A DNA stretch of 64,000 bases from Megaustenia siamemsis (GCA_032433765.1 JAVIAB010000101.1:60084092-60148091); one strand, 5' to 3'. Shown: positions 11,008-22,230, counted from the stretch's first letter. The notes: generated by a model from the letters alone, not told the origin. A program made the numbers and translations.

Positions 11008-11775
11008 TAGAAGCGTATCTACATAGTGCTTAATTGTGGGTGTTGTTCGTTATGTGTATTTGCAAACATGAATTCAATTGGTTACAATTAGTGTGGCCGT
11101 ATTTCTCAATGATTTTGTCAACATGGTACACCTTTTTCTTAATCGTATGCTTCACAAGTTGTAACAATTCGGGTTTTAAATATGGGTCGTCAAATTTGAC
11201 ATTTTCATTCGCAAGCCATGTCCTAATTTGCTCTTTTGTATTTGATGCAGTAGGCATTTTGTCCCATCTTGAATTCCCTAAGGAAGTGGTGATATAGTAA
11301 AACAGTAACCTTTTGCATAGTTATAAATTTGCATTTCAAACTCATTGTAATTTAGATATAAATGTTGATATTTAAAGTCAACAAATTGTCTACTGAGTCT
11401 TCACAAAATTAATAAAGATACGCCTTCACTTAGGTAATTAATGCCCAGGCCGTGGTGCGTCATGTCGTTCAATAACAATTCAGTTTTGTGCACGCGATTT
11501 TCCTGAACTTAGTGTTTCTGCAATAGCCAAACTATTTTACGTGAACGACCGCAACAAATTAATGTATATATCCTAAAATGGTGTCAAATTCGAACAGGGT
11601 GAATTTAATATAGCCTAAAGAAGAAAACTTTTAAACTAGATCAAATTTCTCAGAGCAAAAAATATTTCTATAACGACATCAATATTATAAGATTACATGC
11701 AAAAGTTGAAAGCAAAATAACAAACGGTTATCACGTAAAGCTAATTCAAGTGTGGTTATGAATTTCTGAACGGAC
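11008..11775 (-). mobile_element. Second, truncated copy of the same TIR transposon
   Basis: A second TCTGAACGGAC terminus ends at 11775 and is followed by TA (11776-11777), exactly as at 11005. No matching left terminus lies between 11006 and 11775. The block therefore holds the right-hand (5' on the minus strand) part of a related element, immediately next to the complete-ended copy. It carries the transposase middle portion at 11030-11325. Confidence 0.65.
11030..11325 (-). pseudogene. DDE transposase middle region (truncated)
   Basis: The minus-strand frame reads GNSRWDKMPTASNT, KEQIRTWLANENVKFD, LKPELLQLVKHTIKKK, then VYHVDKIIEKYGHT. In DDE_3-like transposases of this type, a segment of the form PTxxxxKxxIxxWLxxxxI followed by KxELLxLVKxxK and ending at xHGH sits directly before the LPPYHxxLNPIE motif. 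This fragment ends at YGH, the same point where the fragment at 10158-10460 begins (EHGHRCLRLP). The two pieces thus overlap at one residue cluster and come from two damaged copies. The upstream DNA-binding domain and catalytic Asp residues are not readable. Confidence 0.7.
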
Positions 11776-12066
11776 TATAGAGCAGCTGCAATGTAAATCA
11801 CCGAGACACTTGCTCTACTTGAACAAGGTAGAACTCTTCTCTCTTGTTGCAAGACTCACATTAAAGAATATCCTCTCGCAGTGTCATTTGGCATTTCATG
11901 ACATGCTCTAGGCACATCAAACCTTTAGTCATGTCTTACCACCCTATTTTTGAATCACAGTACCTACCTTTTGGGCATAGTAGCAAATCTGAAATATAAT
12001 AATGGAGCAATTAGTTGGGGAAGCATATTTCACGCCACGGACATATATGCTACTATCATTACTATT

Positions 12067-12378
12067 TTAACTGTATAATGGGCACACGTATTTGGCTTTT
12101 AATATGTTGTTGAAGGTTCGTTGTGTTGTGCTTTTATCCCTCTGCGTTGTCACGTGGTCAAACCAGTGTATCTGCTGTTTCTTTATATATTCAATTTCAG
12201 GGTTTATTTCTAGCTTTTTTCTCAGTTCTTCCTTTCTAATCTCATTTCTCAGTATGTTCCCTCTCGTTCGTCTAACACATTTAATCTCCGTAAATGTTAT
12301 TTTTCGTATTGCTCTTCTTTCTAGAGTCCATGGCTGGTATTGGTAGCACAACGTAGGGATGTAAATTTTTAAAGACAA
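12067..12378 (-). mobile_element. LINE family IV, C-terminal fragment
   Basis: The minus-strand frame of 103 codons reads IPTLCYQYQPWTLERRAIRK, then a charged stretch and EYIKKQQIHWFDH. It aligns with the better preserved family IV copy at 40478-41290 (LPTLCYQCQNWTLDSRTIRK; EYIKKQQINWFGH). The region lies downstream of the reverse-transcriptase catalytic domain in non-LTR elements. No motif A, B or C remains and the 5' part is missing. 11800-12066 holds nothing recognisable. Confidence 0.7.
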
Positions 12379-12459
12379 ATGACGAAGGAAAGACAGAAGA
12401 AATTAATCTATTGGCCTTGTCGCCGAGTGCCATAGTGTGATCTCCACTTTGTCATGTCC

Positions 12460-12880
12460 AACAACTACCCCCAGTAATTACGACTGTACGACGTACTGAT
12501 TACGTCAAGATTATGGCACAGAGATAGAACGATTTAAGATTTCCAACAACTACCCCCAGTACTTACGACTGTATGATGTACAGATTACGTCAAGATTATG
12601 GCACAGAGATAGAACGATTTAAGATTTCCAACAACTAACCCTAGTACTTACGACTGTATGACGTACAGATTACGTCAAGATTATGGCACAGAGATAGAAC
12701 GATTTAAGATTTCCAACAACTACCCCCAGTACTTACGACTGTATGATGTACAGATTACGTCAAGATTATGGCACAGAGATAGAACGATTTAAGATTTCCA
12801 ACAACTAACCCTAGTACTTACGACTGTATGATGTACATATTACCATAAGATTATGGCATAGAGCTGAACGTTTTAAAATG
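12460..12880. repeat. 85-bp minisatellite, ~5 copies, dimeric higher order
   Basis: AACAACTACCCCCAGTACTT starts copies at 12460, 12545, 12630, 12715 and 12800. Copies alternate between a CTACCCCCAGT and a CTAACCCTAGT variant from the second unit on, giving a 170-bp two-unit higher-order period. The last unit decays past ~12850. Confidence 0.92.
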
Positions 12881-12959
12881 TCGAACTTAACATATCGGTG
12901 TCTCAGCTGACCAGTAAGATCTTAGGTCCTGGCAACTTCTACCACTTCTCGGTAGCTGT

Positions 12960-14420
12960 ACCCTCCATTGATCTCTGGGTAGCGAGATCCAATGCCTAGC
13001 CAATATTGGGTAGCGAGATTCAATTTCTAGCCATCTCTGGATAGTGAGATCTAATGGTTAGCCCTCTCTGGGTAGTGAGATCCGTTGTCTAGCCCTTTCT
13101 GGGTAGTGAGATTCAATATATCTAGGCCTCTCTGGGTAGTGAGATCCAATATTTAGACCTCTCTGTATAGTGAGATCGAATGTCTAGTACTCTCTGGGTA
13201 GTGAGATCGGATGTCTAACCGTCTCTGGGTAGTGAGATCTGATGTCTAACCTTCTCTGGGTATTGCGATCTGATGTCTTGTTATCTCTGGGTAGTGAGAT
13301 ATGATGTCTAGTTCTCTCTGGGTAGTGAGATCTGATGTCTAGTTCTCTCTGGGTAGTGAGGTCTGATGTCTAGTTCTCTCTGGGTAGTGAGATATGATGT
13401 CTAGTTCTCTCTGGGTATTGAGATCTGATGTCTAGTTCTCTCTGGGTAGGGAGATCTGATGTCTAGTTATCTCTGGGTAGTGAGATCTGATGTCTAACCC
13501 TCTCTGGGTAGTGAGATCTGATGTCTAACCCTCTCTGGGTAGTGAGATCTGATGTCTAGTTCTCTCTGGTAGTGAGATCTGATGTCTAACCCTCTCTGGG
13601 TAGTGAGATCTGATATCTAGTTCTCTCTGGGTAGTGAGATCTGATGTCTAGTTCTCTCTGGGTAGTGAGATCTGATGTCTAGTTATCTCTGGGTAGTGAG
13701 ATCTGATGTCTAGTTCTCTCTGGGTAGTGAGATCTGATGTCTAACCCTCTCTGGGTAGTGAGATCTGATGTCTAACCCTCTCTGGGTAGTGAGATCTGAT
13801 GTCTAGTTCTCTCTGGGTATTGATATCTGATGTCTAGTTCTCTCTGGGTAGTGAGATCTGATGTCTAACCCTCTCTGGGTAGTGAGATCTGATGTCTAAC
13901 CCTCTCTGGGTAGTGAGATCTGATGTCTAGTTCTCTCTGGGTAGTGATATCTGATGTCTAGTTCTCTCTGGGTAGTGAGATCTGATGTCTAACCCTCTCT
14001 GGGTAGTGAGATCTGATGTCTAGTTCTCTCTGGGTAGTGAGATCTGATGTCTAGTTCTCTCTGGGTAGTGAGATCTGATGTCTAACCCTCTCTGGGTAGT
14101 GAGATCTGATGTCTAGTTCTCTCTGGGTAGTGAGATCTGATGTCTAGTTCTCTCTGGGTAGTGAGATCTGATGTCTAACCCTCTCTGGGTAGTGAGATCT
14201 GATGTCTAGTTCTCTCTGGGTAGTGCGATCTGATGTCTAATTCTCTCTGGGTAGTGAGATCTGATGTCTAACCCTCTCTGGGTAGTGAGATCTGATGTCT
14301 AGTTCTCTCTGGGTAGTGAGATCTGATGTCTAACCCTCTCTGGGTAGTGAGATCTGATGTCTACCCCTCTCTGGGTAGTGATATCTGATGTCTAACCCTC
14401 TCTGGGTAGTGAGATCTGAT
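12960..14420. repeat. 31-bp minisatellite, ~46 copies
   Basis: The unit GGGTAGTGAGATCTGATGTC plus TAGTTCTCTCT or TAACCCTCTCT repeats head to tail. Units before ~13200 are strongly diverged and those after ~13450 are nearly identical, apart from two recurring variants (TAGTTC and TAACCC) in mixed order. The array ends abruptly at GATCTGATGCCCCCC. There are no spacers, so it is not a CRISPR-like structure. Confidence 0.96.
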
Positions 14421-14737
14421 GCCCCCCTCCCTGATAATGGTGACAAACAAAAGGTCTCGTGCACATTCTGCGCACATGAAAGATTTAGCGACAGTTGCAA
14501 CTCGAATAGAATGGACCAAACAATGTTCATTGACCAGGTCAAATTAATGGGAGAAATGTACTCAAAACGTTAAATTTATCGACGAATTTAAAAAAAAAAA
14601 GCAAATCAAAGAAAGAAGCATTGGAATATAGATCACGTAATGCATTTCGCTCACATTATTATTCATTACTTACGTTGACATAACTTTTATATCGATGTAC
14701 TTACTTCCAGTACTCCATTTGCCAAATACATATACTG

Positions 14738-15000
14738 TAAAATAAAAAAAAAAGTAACGTACCCCCGTCACACCAAGTGGTGTATAGGGAATATAGTGTT
14801 AGTGACCATACATTTGACAGAACTGCGGCACTTGATTTTTGGGGTAATGTGGTCAGCATTACGCCTGTGCTGCTTTACTTTCCCAGAAAAAAATCCGGTA
14901 CCCATTAAAGTTGGTGAACCTGAAAGCCGTCGGTTGGTATCGAACCCTACCTCTTGTCCTTTGTAGTCCAGTCACTAACCACTGAGCTATCGCAGCTCCC
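14738..15000 (-). mobile_element. SINE A copy with 13-bp TSD
   Basis: Sense-strand A box (TAGCTCAGTGGTTAGTGACTG) and B box (GGTTCGATACC) lie near 14935-14992. The core and the CGCCACTTGG-type 3' region follow, ending in the A run (T on the sense strand) at 14743-14753. Flanking repeats AATACATATACTG (14725-14737) and AATACAGATACTG (15001-15013) differ at one base and include the T tail inside the element. Confidence 0.85.
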
Positions 15001-15013
15001 AATACAGATACTG

Positions 15014-16114
15014 AGAAGGCACAAACGGAACGGATTTGTTATCAATTGTAAGCGCATCTTATTGTTGTTATTATACTTCCTGTTGTCTATACTAAATGGC
15101 GTGGCTACCGGGGCCCTCTTTGTTAGGAGTGAAAGAATAGATCCACTGTTACCTGCATCGTGTGTTGTATCACACGACGAGGGGGTTTGGAATCGACGCC
15201 TATGTAGTTAAGTTGGACGTTGAGAGAGCGACCTCGTCTATAGAATTCACTGATACCTTTTGGGTTTTGCTGTGGCAAGTCGCCCAGCGGATATTCCAGA
15301 CTAGAAACTAGTTCAATGGATATGATATAATCTTTACTAAAAAGAGAAGAGCAGACATGATAAATCGTTCCAGTTTTACCACACACACATACATGCCACT
15401 GTGTTTATCTAGTTCGATAATTATATAAAACCACCGATATTCTATTTCCGGTTAAAGATTGAGGTGTTGTTTGTTTCCTTTCTTGCAATCATCGGTTGAT
15501 CGGCGGTCTAACAGGCCACCATTGTAAAATATTGACTGTTACCGAAACGGAAAGTTTCAGTCCACGATTATTATGACAATCACATGTCTTCGTAGGATCC
15601 CACACATAAGCTGTGAAGAATATATTTAAAACGATCTGGTAAGAGACGAATCAGAATAAGTGAGCGTGTGCAACTTTATATAAGAAGAAGGCGTTGGAAT
15701 GCATCGATCATTTGCTTGGAATGAACAAAAAAAAGACTTCCCAATCGGGGAATTCAAATGGGAACCTTCCGGTAAAAGAATACAAGGTGGCTCAAGAGGA
15801 TCGCTGCTGCAGAACAAATAGTAGGGAAGGCTCAACCATGGGACTAAGAAACAGCCAAGAATTACAAGACCAAGCAGCAGATCACTAATCTTGGAGAACA
15901 CTGAATTCCGCTCTATGTATCGTCTTCGGTCCTATAAGAAAATGGACGAATTAGAATAAAACCACAATTTATACTTAGTGGAAAAAAAGCATTATCTAGT
16001 GTTGTGTAAGTAATTTATATAATTGTTGTCATAATAACGGCAATACATATGACCGTAGACACACTACAGATAATTAAACCGGCTCTCAAACTATACCAGG
16101 AGCACACGCGTTAC
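15014..16114. other. No recognisable feature
   Basis: Unique-looking AT-rich sequence. Frames of 60-90 codons occur on both strands (for example 15694-15888 plus, 15626-15901 minus) but overlap each other antisense and show no domain I know. Confidence 0.4.
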
Positions 16115-16355
16115 CGGAGCAGCAATAATTCAGTGGTTACTGACCTCGACTACAACAGAAAAGAGGCCCGGTTCGATCCTGATCGACGGCTTCCGGGTTC
16201 ACCCAGCCTTAAATGGATACATAACTTTTTATGTGAAAATAAAGCGGCTCAAACGTAATACCAACCACATAACCCCACAAATCATGTGTCGAAGGTAAAT
16301 AAAAATTATGCCTCCCAACACAATATTCCCTATAAGCAACTTGGCGTGACAGAGC
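16115..16355 (+). mobile_element. SINE A copy, sense orientation, decayed
   Basis: Reads AATTCAGTGGTTACTGACCT (A-box region) and CCCGGTTCGATCCTGATCGA (B-box region). The family core follows (CACCCAGCCTTAAATGGATAC, AATACCAACCACATAACCCC, AAATCATGTGTCGAAGG), then AACTTGGCGTGACAG. The T-rich tail is lost and I see no convincing TSD. Confidence 0.8.
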
Positions 16356-16372
16356 TCATTATTTCCTCTAAT

Positions 16373-16900
16373 CTCTCTTTTCATTGATACCTAAAAGGTG
16401 TCGTGGTTTATATTGTTTGTCGTTCGTTACCTGCCCGAACTGTCTGAATTGATGATTTTCCTTTGTTGTTACATGTCTCTGTCACTGCATCTATCCATCT
16501 TCTTCTGGGTCTTCCTCTTGGTCTTTTTCCATGCATTTTCGAGAAGAATGCCCTTGATGGTGATTGGTGTCGATTCATTCTGACCAGGTGGCCAAACCAT
16601 TTAAGTTGTTGTTGTTCTATATATTCTTGGCAGGGTTTTGTTCCTACCATTTTTCTTATAGTTTCGTTTGGTATTCTAACTCTTCTTGTGTTGTTTGTTA
16701 CTTTTCTCAAGCATCGCATCTCACATGTATTGATCTTTCTTAACTGTGATTTAGAAAGGGTCCATGTTTGACTTTCATAGCACAAAGTTGTAGCAGGCGT
16801 TCATTCTCATATATTAGGCATTGGTCATCTGCGAATAGTACCTCGTTGATGTTGGATGATTTATATTCGTTCGTGATCGCATTAGCACAATGGATGGTAC
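16373..16900 (-). mobile_element. LINE family X, 3' end with internal deletion
   Basis: On the minus strand the reverse-transcriptase motif C reads VLFADDQCLIYENE near 16815-16860. About 20 codons later, in another frame, the sequence resumes at TLCYESQTWTLSKSQL, a segment normally more than 100 codons further on. A large internal deletion with a frameshift is therefore present. The C-terminus continues through EYIEQQQLKWFGHLVRM and RGRPRRRWIDAV to a stop near 16408. A GA-rich tail follows at ~16360-16385. Confidence 0.75.
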
Positions 16901-16992
16901 TTCTACTTATATCGCACAAACTTTAAGAGTAAATAACAAATAAATCAGTTCTTAATAACACAAGAACGCTTGCATTTCTTTTACTACGGGTA

Positions 16993-17205
16993 TTCTTCCT
17001 CTTCCTCCTCTTTTCTCTTTTCACTGATACCTAAAAGGTGTCGTGGTTTATTTCATTTGTCGTTCTTGTGCTGCTCGAATTGTCTGAATTAGTGATTTTC
17101 CTTTGTTGTTACATGTCTCTGTCACTGCATCTATCCATCTTCTTCTGGGTCTTCCTCTTGGTCTTTTTGCATGCATTCTCGAGAAGAACGCCCTTGATGG
17201 GCATT
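16993..17205 (-). mobile_element. LINE family X, second truncated 3' end
   Basis: Nearly base-for-base repeat of 16373-16560, including the conserved C-terminal segment RPRGRP and the same 3' non-coding end. It has a GAAGAG-type tail on the sense strand (CTTCCTCTTCCTCC on plus). It stops abruptly at ~17205, which is a 5' truncation. No sequence of interest follows to 17542. Confidence 0.75.
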
Positions 17206-17542
17206 GAAATTCAATTATATCTTAAATTTGACTCCCATAGAAAATTGCATCGTGATGCCAGCACAGTCATTCATCGGAAGAGAGCTATTTACTTTTTGTT
17301 TTTAACACGCCTTACTTGGAATGACAGACATGATCATACTAAGTATTTGTGTTGTTACATATTATGCGACTTCGCTTTTACTCTTCGCAATGGTTATTTA
17401 TGCCATTGTTAAAGCAGCAAGGAAATTTACGAAACAAGCAGAAGAGGGATGACAACAAATGAAAATAATATATCAATGTTAACATTGTTCTAACAGTAGG
17501 AAAAGCCGTGATCACACGAGAAGTGTGACTAATGTGTGACAC

Positions 17543-18990
17543 GAGAAGTGTAAGGCTAATAAAGAGAGTAACCAATTACAAGATTACAGCAACATGAGGC
17601 TAATAAAGAGAGTAACCAATTACAAGATTACAGCAACATGAGGCTAATAAAGAGAGTAACAATTACAAGATTCCAGCAACGCGAAGCTAATAAAGAGAGT
17701 AACCAATTTCAAAATTCCAGCAACATGAGGCTAATAAAGAGAGTAACAAATTACACGATTCCAGCAACATGAGGCTAATAAAGAGACTAACCAATTACAA
17801 GATTCCAGCAACATGAGGCTAATAAAGAGAGTAACAATTACAAGATTCCAGCAACGCGAAGCTAATAAAGAGAGTAACCAATTTCAAAATTCCAGCAACA
17901 TGAGGCTAATAAAGAGAGTAACCAATTACAAGATTCCAGCAACATGAGGCTAATAAAGAGAGTAAACAATTACAAGATTCCAGCAACATAAGGCTAATAA
18001 AGAGAGTAACCAATTACAAGATTACAGCAACATGAGGCTAATAAAGAGAGTAACCAATTTCAAAATTACAGCAACATGAGGCAAATAAAGAGAGTAACCA
18101 ATTACAAGATTCCAGCAGCATGAGGCTAATAAAGAGAGTAACCGATTTCAAGATTCCAGCAACATGAGGCTAATAAAGAGAGTAACCAATTATAAGATCC
18201 CAGCAACATGAGGCTAATAAAGAAAGTAACCAATTACAAGATCCCAGCAACATGAGGCTAATAAAGAGAGTAACCAATTACAAGATTCCAGCAACATGAG
18301 GCTAATAAAGAGAGTAACCAATTACAAGATCCCAGCAACGCGAAGCTAATAAAGAGAGTAACCAATTACAAGTTCCCAGCAACATGAGGCTAAAAAAGAG
18401 AGTAATCAATTACAATATCCCAGCAACATGAGGCTAATAAAGAGAGTAACCAATTACAAGATTACAGCAACATGAGGCTAATAAAGAGAGTAACCAATTT
18501 CAAAATTCCAGCAACATGAGGCTAATAAAGAGAGTAACCAATTACAAGATTCCAGCAACATGAGGCTAATAAAGAGAGTAACCAATTTCAAGATTCCAGC
18601 AACATGAGGCTAATAAAGAGAGTAACCAATTATAAGATCCCAGCAACATGATGCTAATAAAGAAAGTAACCAATTACAAGATCCCAGCAACATGAGGCTA
18701 ATAAAGAGAATAACCAATTACAAGATTCCAGCAACATGAGGCTAATAAAGAGAGTAACCAATTACAAGATCCCAGCAACGCGAAGCTAATAAAGAGAGTA
18801 ACCAATTACAAGTTCCCAGCAACATGAGGCTAATAAAGAGAGCGACCAATTACAAGATCCCAGCAACATGAGGCTAATAAAGCGAGTTACCAATTACAAG
18901 ATCCCAGCAACGCGAAGCTAATAAAGAGAGTGACCAACCAGAAGACCACATGAATGTAATGCTAATAAAGAGAATGACCAGTCAGACGAC
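17543..18990. repeat. 44-bp minisatellite, ~33 copies, with 440-bp higher-order duplication
   Basis: The unit CAACATGAGGCTAATAAAGA plus GAGTAACCAATTACAAGATTCCAG repeats throughout. Marker variants recur at fixed distance: TAACCAATTTCAAAATT at 18051 and 18491, and CCCAGCAACGCGAAGC at 18331 and 18771. Both are 440 bp apart (ten units), so a ten-unit block was duplicated. A four-unit block (~175 bp) is repeated near 17656 and 17831. The last three units diverge. Confidence 0.95.
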
Positions 18991-19235
18991 ACCAGCAACG
19001 TGAAGAAAATTATGAACCTTCAATTCATGGATATTCCAATAAACGGCATGACCACGTTAGGTGTAAGAAAATAGCTCAGACAACGTGTAATCAATAGGTA
19101 GCAGAAAAGTAAATCTAGATAAAATAGTTGTCAGTGACAACTCCAAGACTGACGGATGTAGTGCTGAACTGTAAGCGAGCAAAGATTATTCTCCTTTTCA
19201 AACTAGCCCTAGGGCGAGGCCATGGCTGGTAAGAA

Positions 19236-19660
19236 CTCATCATCATCATCAAGTACCAAGCCTGCTGGCGTAGGTGATCATGTTTCTCCACAACATTCGA
19301 TCACGACAGTTATTTATTATTTCTGTTGTTGACCTTCTGCCAAGCCATTCTCTTAAGCCGTCTGGCATCTTTTCTCTTTGCTTCCCTATATCTCTTCGTC
19401 CCTCAATTTTCCCAGTTGTTGTTTTGATATATTCCAGCCCTCCCTTCTCATTACATGGCAAAAACATTATTGTTGTTATTTCCTAATATTGGAAATTAGC
19501 TCTCTCTTTTTCTTATGGCCTTTTTCAGAACGTTTTCATTACTCTTCTTAGCTGTCCATGGTATTCTCAACATTCTTCTGTAAACCAAAAATCTACAGCA
19601 TCCGTGATTATCTTGTTTGTTGTACTATTGTCCGTGATTCACATCCATATGTTAAAAGAT
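19236..19660 (-). mobile_element. LINE family II, 3' end
   Basis: On the minus strand the frame at 19249-19467 reads TTGKIEGRRDIGKQREKMPD, LREWLGRRSTTEI and ITYASRLGT, then stops at the first TGA of a (TGA)n tail (CATCATCATCATC on plus). Further upstream, frameshifted codons for LTYGCES and the RTKQSS region can be recognised up to ~19657, where similarity stops. It is a 5'-truncated non-LTR copy. 18991-19235 and 19661-20218 contain nothing I recognise. Confidence 0.8.
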
Positions 19661-20218
19661 CTAGATGAAAAGAACTAATATGGTGATATCTAGAAAGCTG
19701 GTTAACAGGAAAGCCGTAAATATCAGGTTTGTTGTAAATGTGATTAGGCATTCCTATTTGTCTCCTCCAGTGGGAATCCATTTTTATTCCCTTGAATTTT
19801 CACCACTTTGCTTCTATCGTGTGCCCTATGCAGTGATATCGTCTTTGTCTTTCCTCTTTGTTCACTGGCATTTGTCTGGTACTTTCTCATAGTTCAAGTC
19901 GACGATAAGGAAGATACAAATAACGAGACAATGTTGGTTGCAACTTTGCTCAGTTAATAAACTACATAGAACATCTAAGCGGTGCGAAAAGTCACAAACA
20001 GTTTGCCAGAATATAAACAAAAACAAAGAAAAATCATGCAAAAACGAGATGACAAGAAAAAGATTTGTGAATAAAAAGTTGAGAACGTATTCTTAATGTT
20101 CTAGTGGTGAAGAAAGAGTGGTCCTAGGAAAATATTTGCCTAGACATGGATGTGATAGAGACATGAATTAATAGATTATATATTGATGGTCGACAGTGAT
20201 GAGGCTCCAGTAGATTTA

Positions 20219-20312
20219 TTACACACACACACACACACATACACACACACACACCACATACAAACACACACACACACCAACCGACACATTCAAACACTCC
20301 CACATGCACACA
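20219..20312. repeat. (CA)n microsatellite
   Basis: Interrupted CA dinucleotide tract. Both-strand open frames across it are His/Thr- or Cys/Val-rich artefacts. 20313-20885 shows no feature. Confidence 0.95.
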
Positions 20313-20885
20313 CATATAAAAATAACATATTTACAAACAACAAAAAATATATTTATAACATATTACGAAAATGAAGAAATAAATAAAACATGTATGTTGG
20401 CGCTGCAAAATCCATAGTTAACTATGACTGATATATATGTGTATATATATATTTATCCACAATTTTATAACGCTTTGGGACACAAGAATAAATCTATTCA
20501 TTCTTTAATTTCAATCCTACCATTTTAGAAACATGTTATTTACCTCGTCTTCAAACATGAACTTCTGCAACAGCAACAAAAAAGAGCATTGTTATTGTTA
20601 TTGGTTATGGAAGGCCTCGGCATCACAGCAAACGAATTAAAATCCATAGAGCATATGACTTCTTAGTTTTACAAATAAACGTGTTTCTTGACATGGAATA
20701 TCGTTATTAGCAATCATTTAACAAAATATTGGCAAATGTTTCGTCTGCTGATGATTTTACGTTTAAATATTGGCCATGTATCTATTTTAATTGACTTTAA
20801 CTGAACAATCTTCCTCTTGGTAATGTCTCGTGAGCGACAACTGCTGTTAGCGGTGCTTCAATAGTAACTGCCCTTGTCATAGCAT

Positions 20886-21205
20886 AGTCATCATCATCAT
20901 GTGCCATACCGGTTGGCGTAGGCAATCATGTCCTTCCACAATCTTCTATCTACAGTGCATTGTATCAGTTCTGTTGTTGACTGTTTTCGATGCCATGAAA
21001 CCAAGCTATCCAGTATTTTCTCTCTTTGTCGCCCGCGATCTCTCTTTCCTATTATTTTGCCAGTTGTAATCAAGTATTCCAACTTTCCTCTTCTCATGAT
21101 GTGCCCGAAAATGTTGATTGTTTCTTTCTGATGTTTTTTAGGAGCTCCCTTTTTGTGTTGGCCTCTTTGAGAACTTCCGCATTGGTAGTTTTAGCTGTCC
21201 AGGAA
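20886..21205 (-). mobile_element. LINE family I, 3' end truncated at a minisatellite
   Basis: The minus-strand frame at 20897-21097 reads RRGKLEYLITTGKIIGKRDR, SWHRKQSTTELIQCT and IAYANRYGT, and stops in a (TGA)n tail. Similarity to other family I copies continues, with a frameshift, up to GTTTTAGCTGTCCAGGAAAC at ~21205. There the 45-bp minisatellite begins. The remainder of the element is not found beyond the array. Confidence 0.8.
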
Positions 21206-22230
21206 ACGTGCAATGGTGTAATGAGGGGGCCGTGTAATCTAGAGGTAAGACGTTACCATCGTGTAGTGAGGAGGCTGTATAATCTAGAGGTAAGAGGTTG
21301 CTATGGTGTAATGATGGGGCGATATAATCTAGATGTATCACTTTGCTATGGTGTAATGAGGGGACTGGTTAGTCTACATATACGATGTTGCTATGGTGTA
21401 ATGAGGGGGCTGGTTAGTCTACATGTACGATGTTGCTATGGTGTAATGAGGGGGCTGGTTAGTCTACATGTACGACGTTGCTATGGTGTAATGAGGGGGC
21501 TGGTTAGTCTACATATACGATGTTGCTATGGTGTAATGAGGGGGCTGGTTAGTCTACATATACGATGTTGCTATGGTGTAATGAGGGGGCTGGTTAGTCT
21601 ACATATACGATGTTGCTATGGTGTAATGAGGGGCTGGTTAGTCTACATATACGATGTTGCTATGGTGTAATGAGGGGGCTGGTTAATCTACATGTACGAC
21701 GTTGCTATGGTGTAATGAGGGGGCTGGTTAGTCTACATGTACGATGTTGCTATGGTGTAATGAGTGTGCTGGTTAGTCTACATGTACGATGTTGCTATGG
21801 TGTAATGAGAGGGCTGGTTAGTCTACATGTACGACGTCGCTATGGTGTAATGAGGGGGCTGATTAGTCTACACGTACGACATTGCTATGGTGTAATGAGG
21901 GGGCTGATTAGTCTACACGTACGACGTTGCTATGGTGTAATGAGGGGGCTGGTTGTCTACATGTACGATGTTGCTATGGTGTAATGAGGGGACTGGTTAG
22001 TCTACATGTACGACGTCGCTATGGTGTAATGAGGGGGCTGGTTAGTCTACACGTACGACGTTGCTATGGTGTAATGAAGGGGCTGGTTAGTCTACACGTA
22101 CGACGTTGCTATGGTGTAATGAGCAGGATGTATGAAATAGATGTAAGACGTTGATATGGAGTAATGATGGGGCTGGTTAGACTAGAGGTAGAGGTTGCTA
22201 AGGTGTAATAAGGGAGCGGTGTAATCTAGA
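21206..22230. repeat. 45-bp minisatellite, ~22 copies
   Basis: The unit GGTTAGTCTACATGTACGAT plus GTTGCTATGGTGTAATGAGGGGGCT repeats with little divergence in the centre and more at both ends. As 45 is a multiple of three, the array stays open in one frame for up to 214 codons (a 15-residue repeat with CYGVMRGLVSLHVR). This has no start context and breaks at every indel, so I treat it as non-coding. Confidence 0.95.

Noticed and set aside
12960..14420. CRISPR-like direct repeats
   Set aside because: Units are contiguous without variable spacers, in a eukaryotic context, and vary gradually along the array.
15626..15901. 91-codon minus-strand frame
   Set aside because: No domain recognised and a 64-codon frame lies antisense to it; probably chance.
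19231..19676. 7-bp AAGAACT repeats as a TSD of the family II copy
   Set aside because: AAGAACT also occurs inside family II at the corresponding place, so the right-hand match may be element sequence.
21026..22154. Open frames of up to 214 codons with a 15-residue repeat
   Set aside because: The 45-bp period keeps the frame open automatically, and the frame begins inside antisense LINE sequence.
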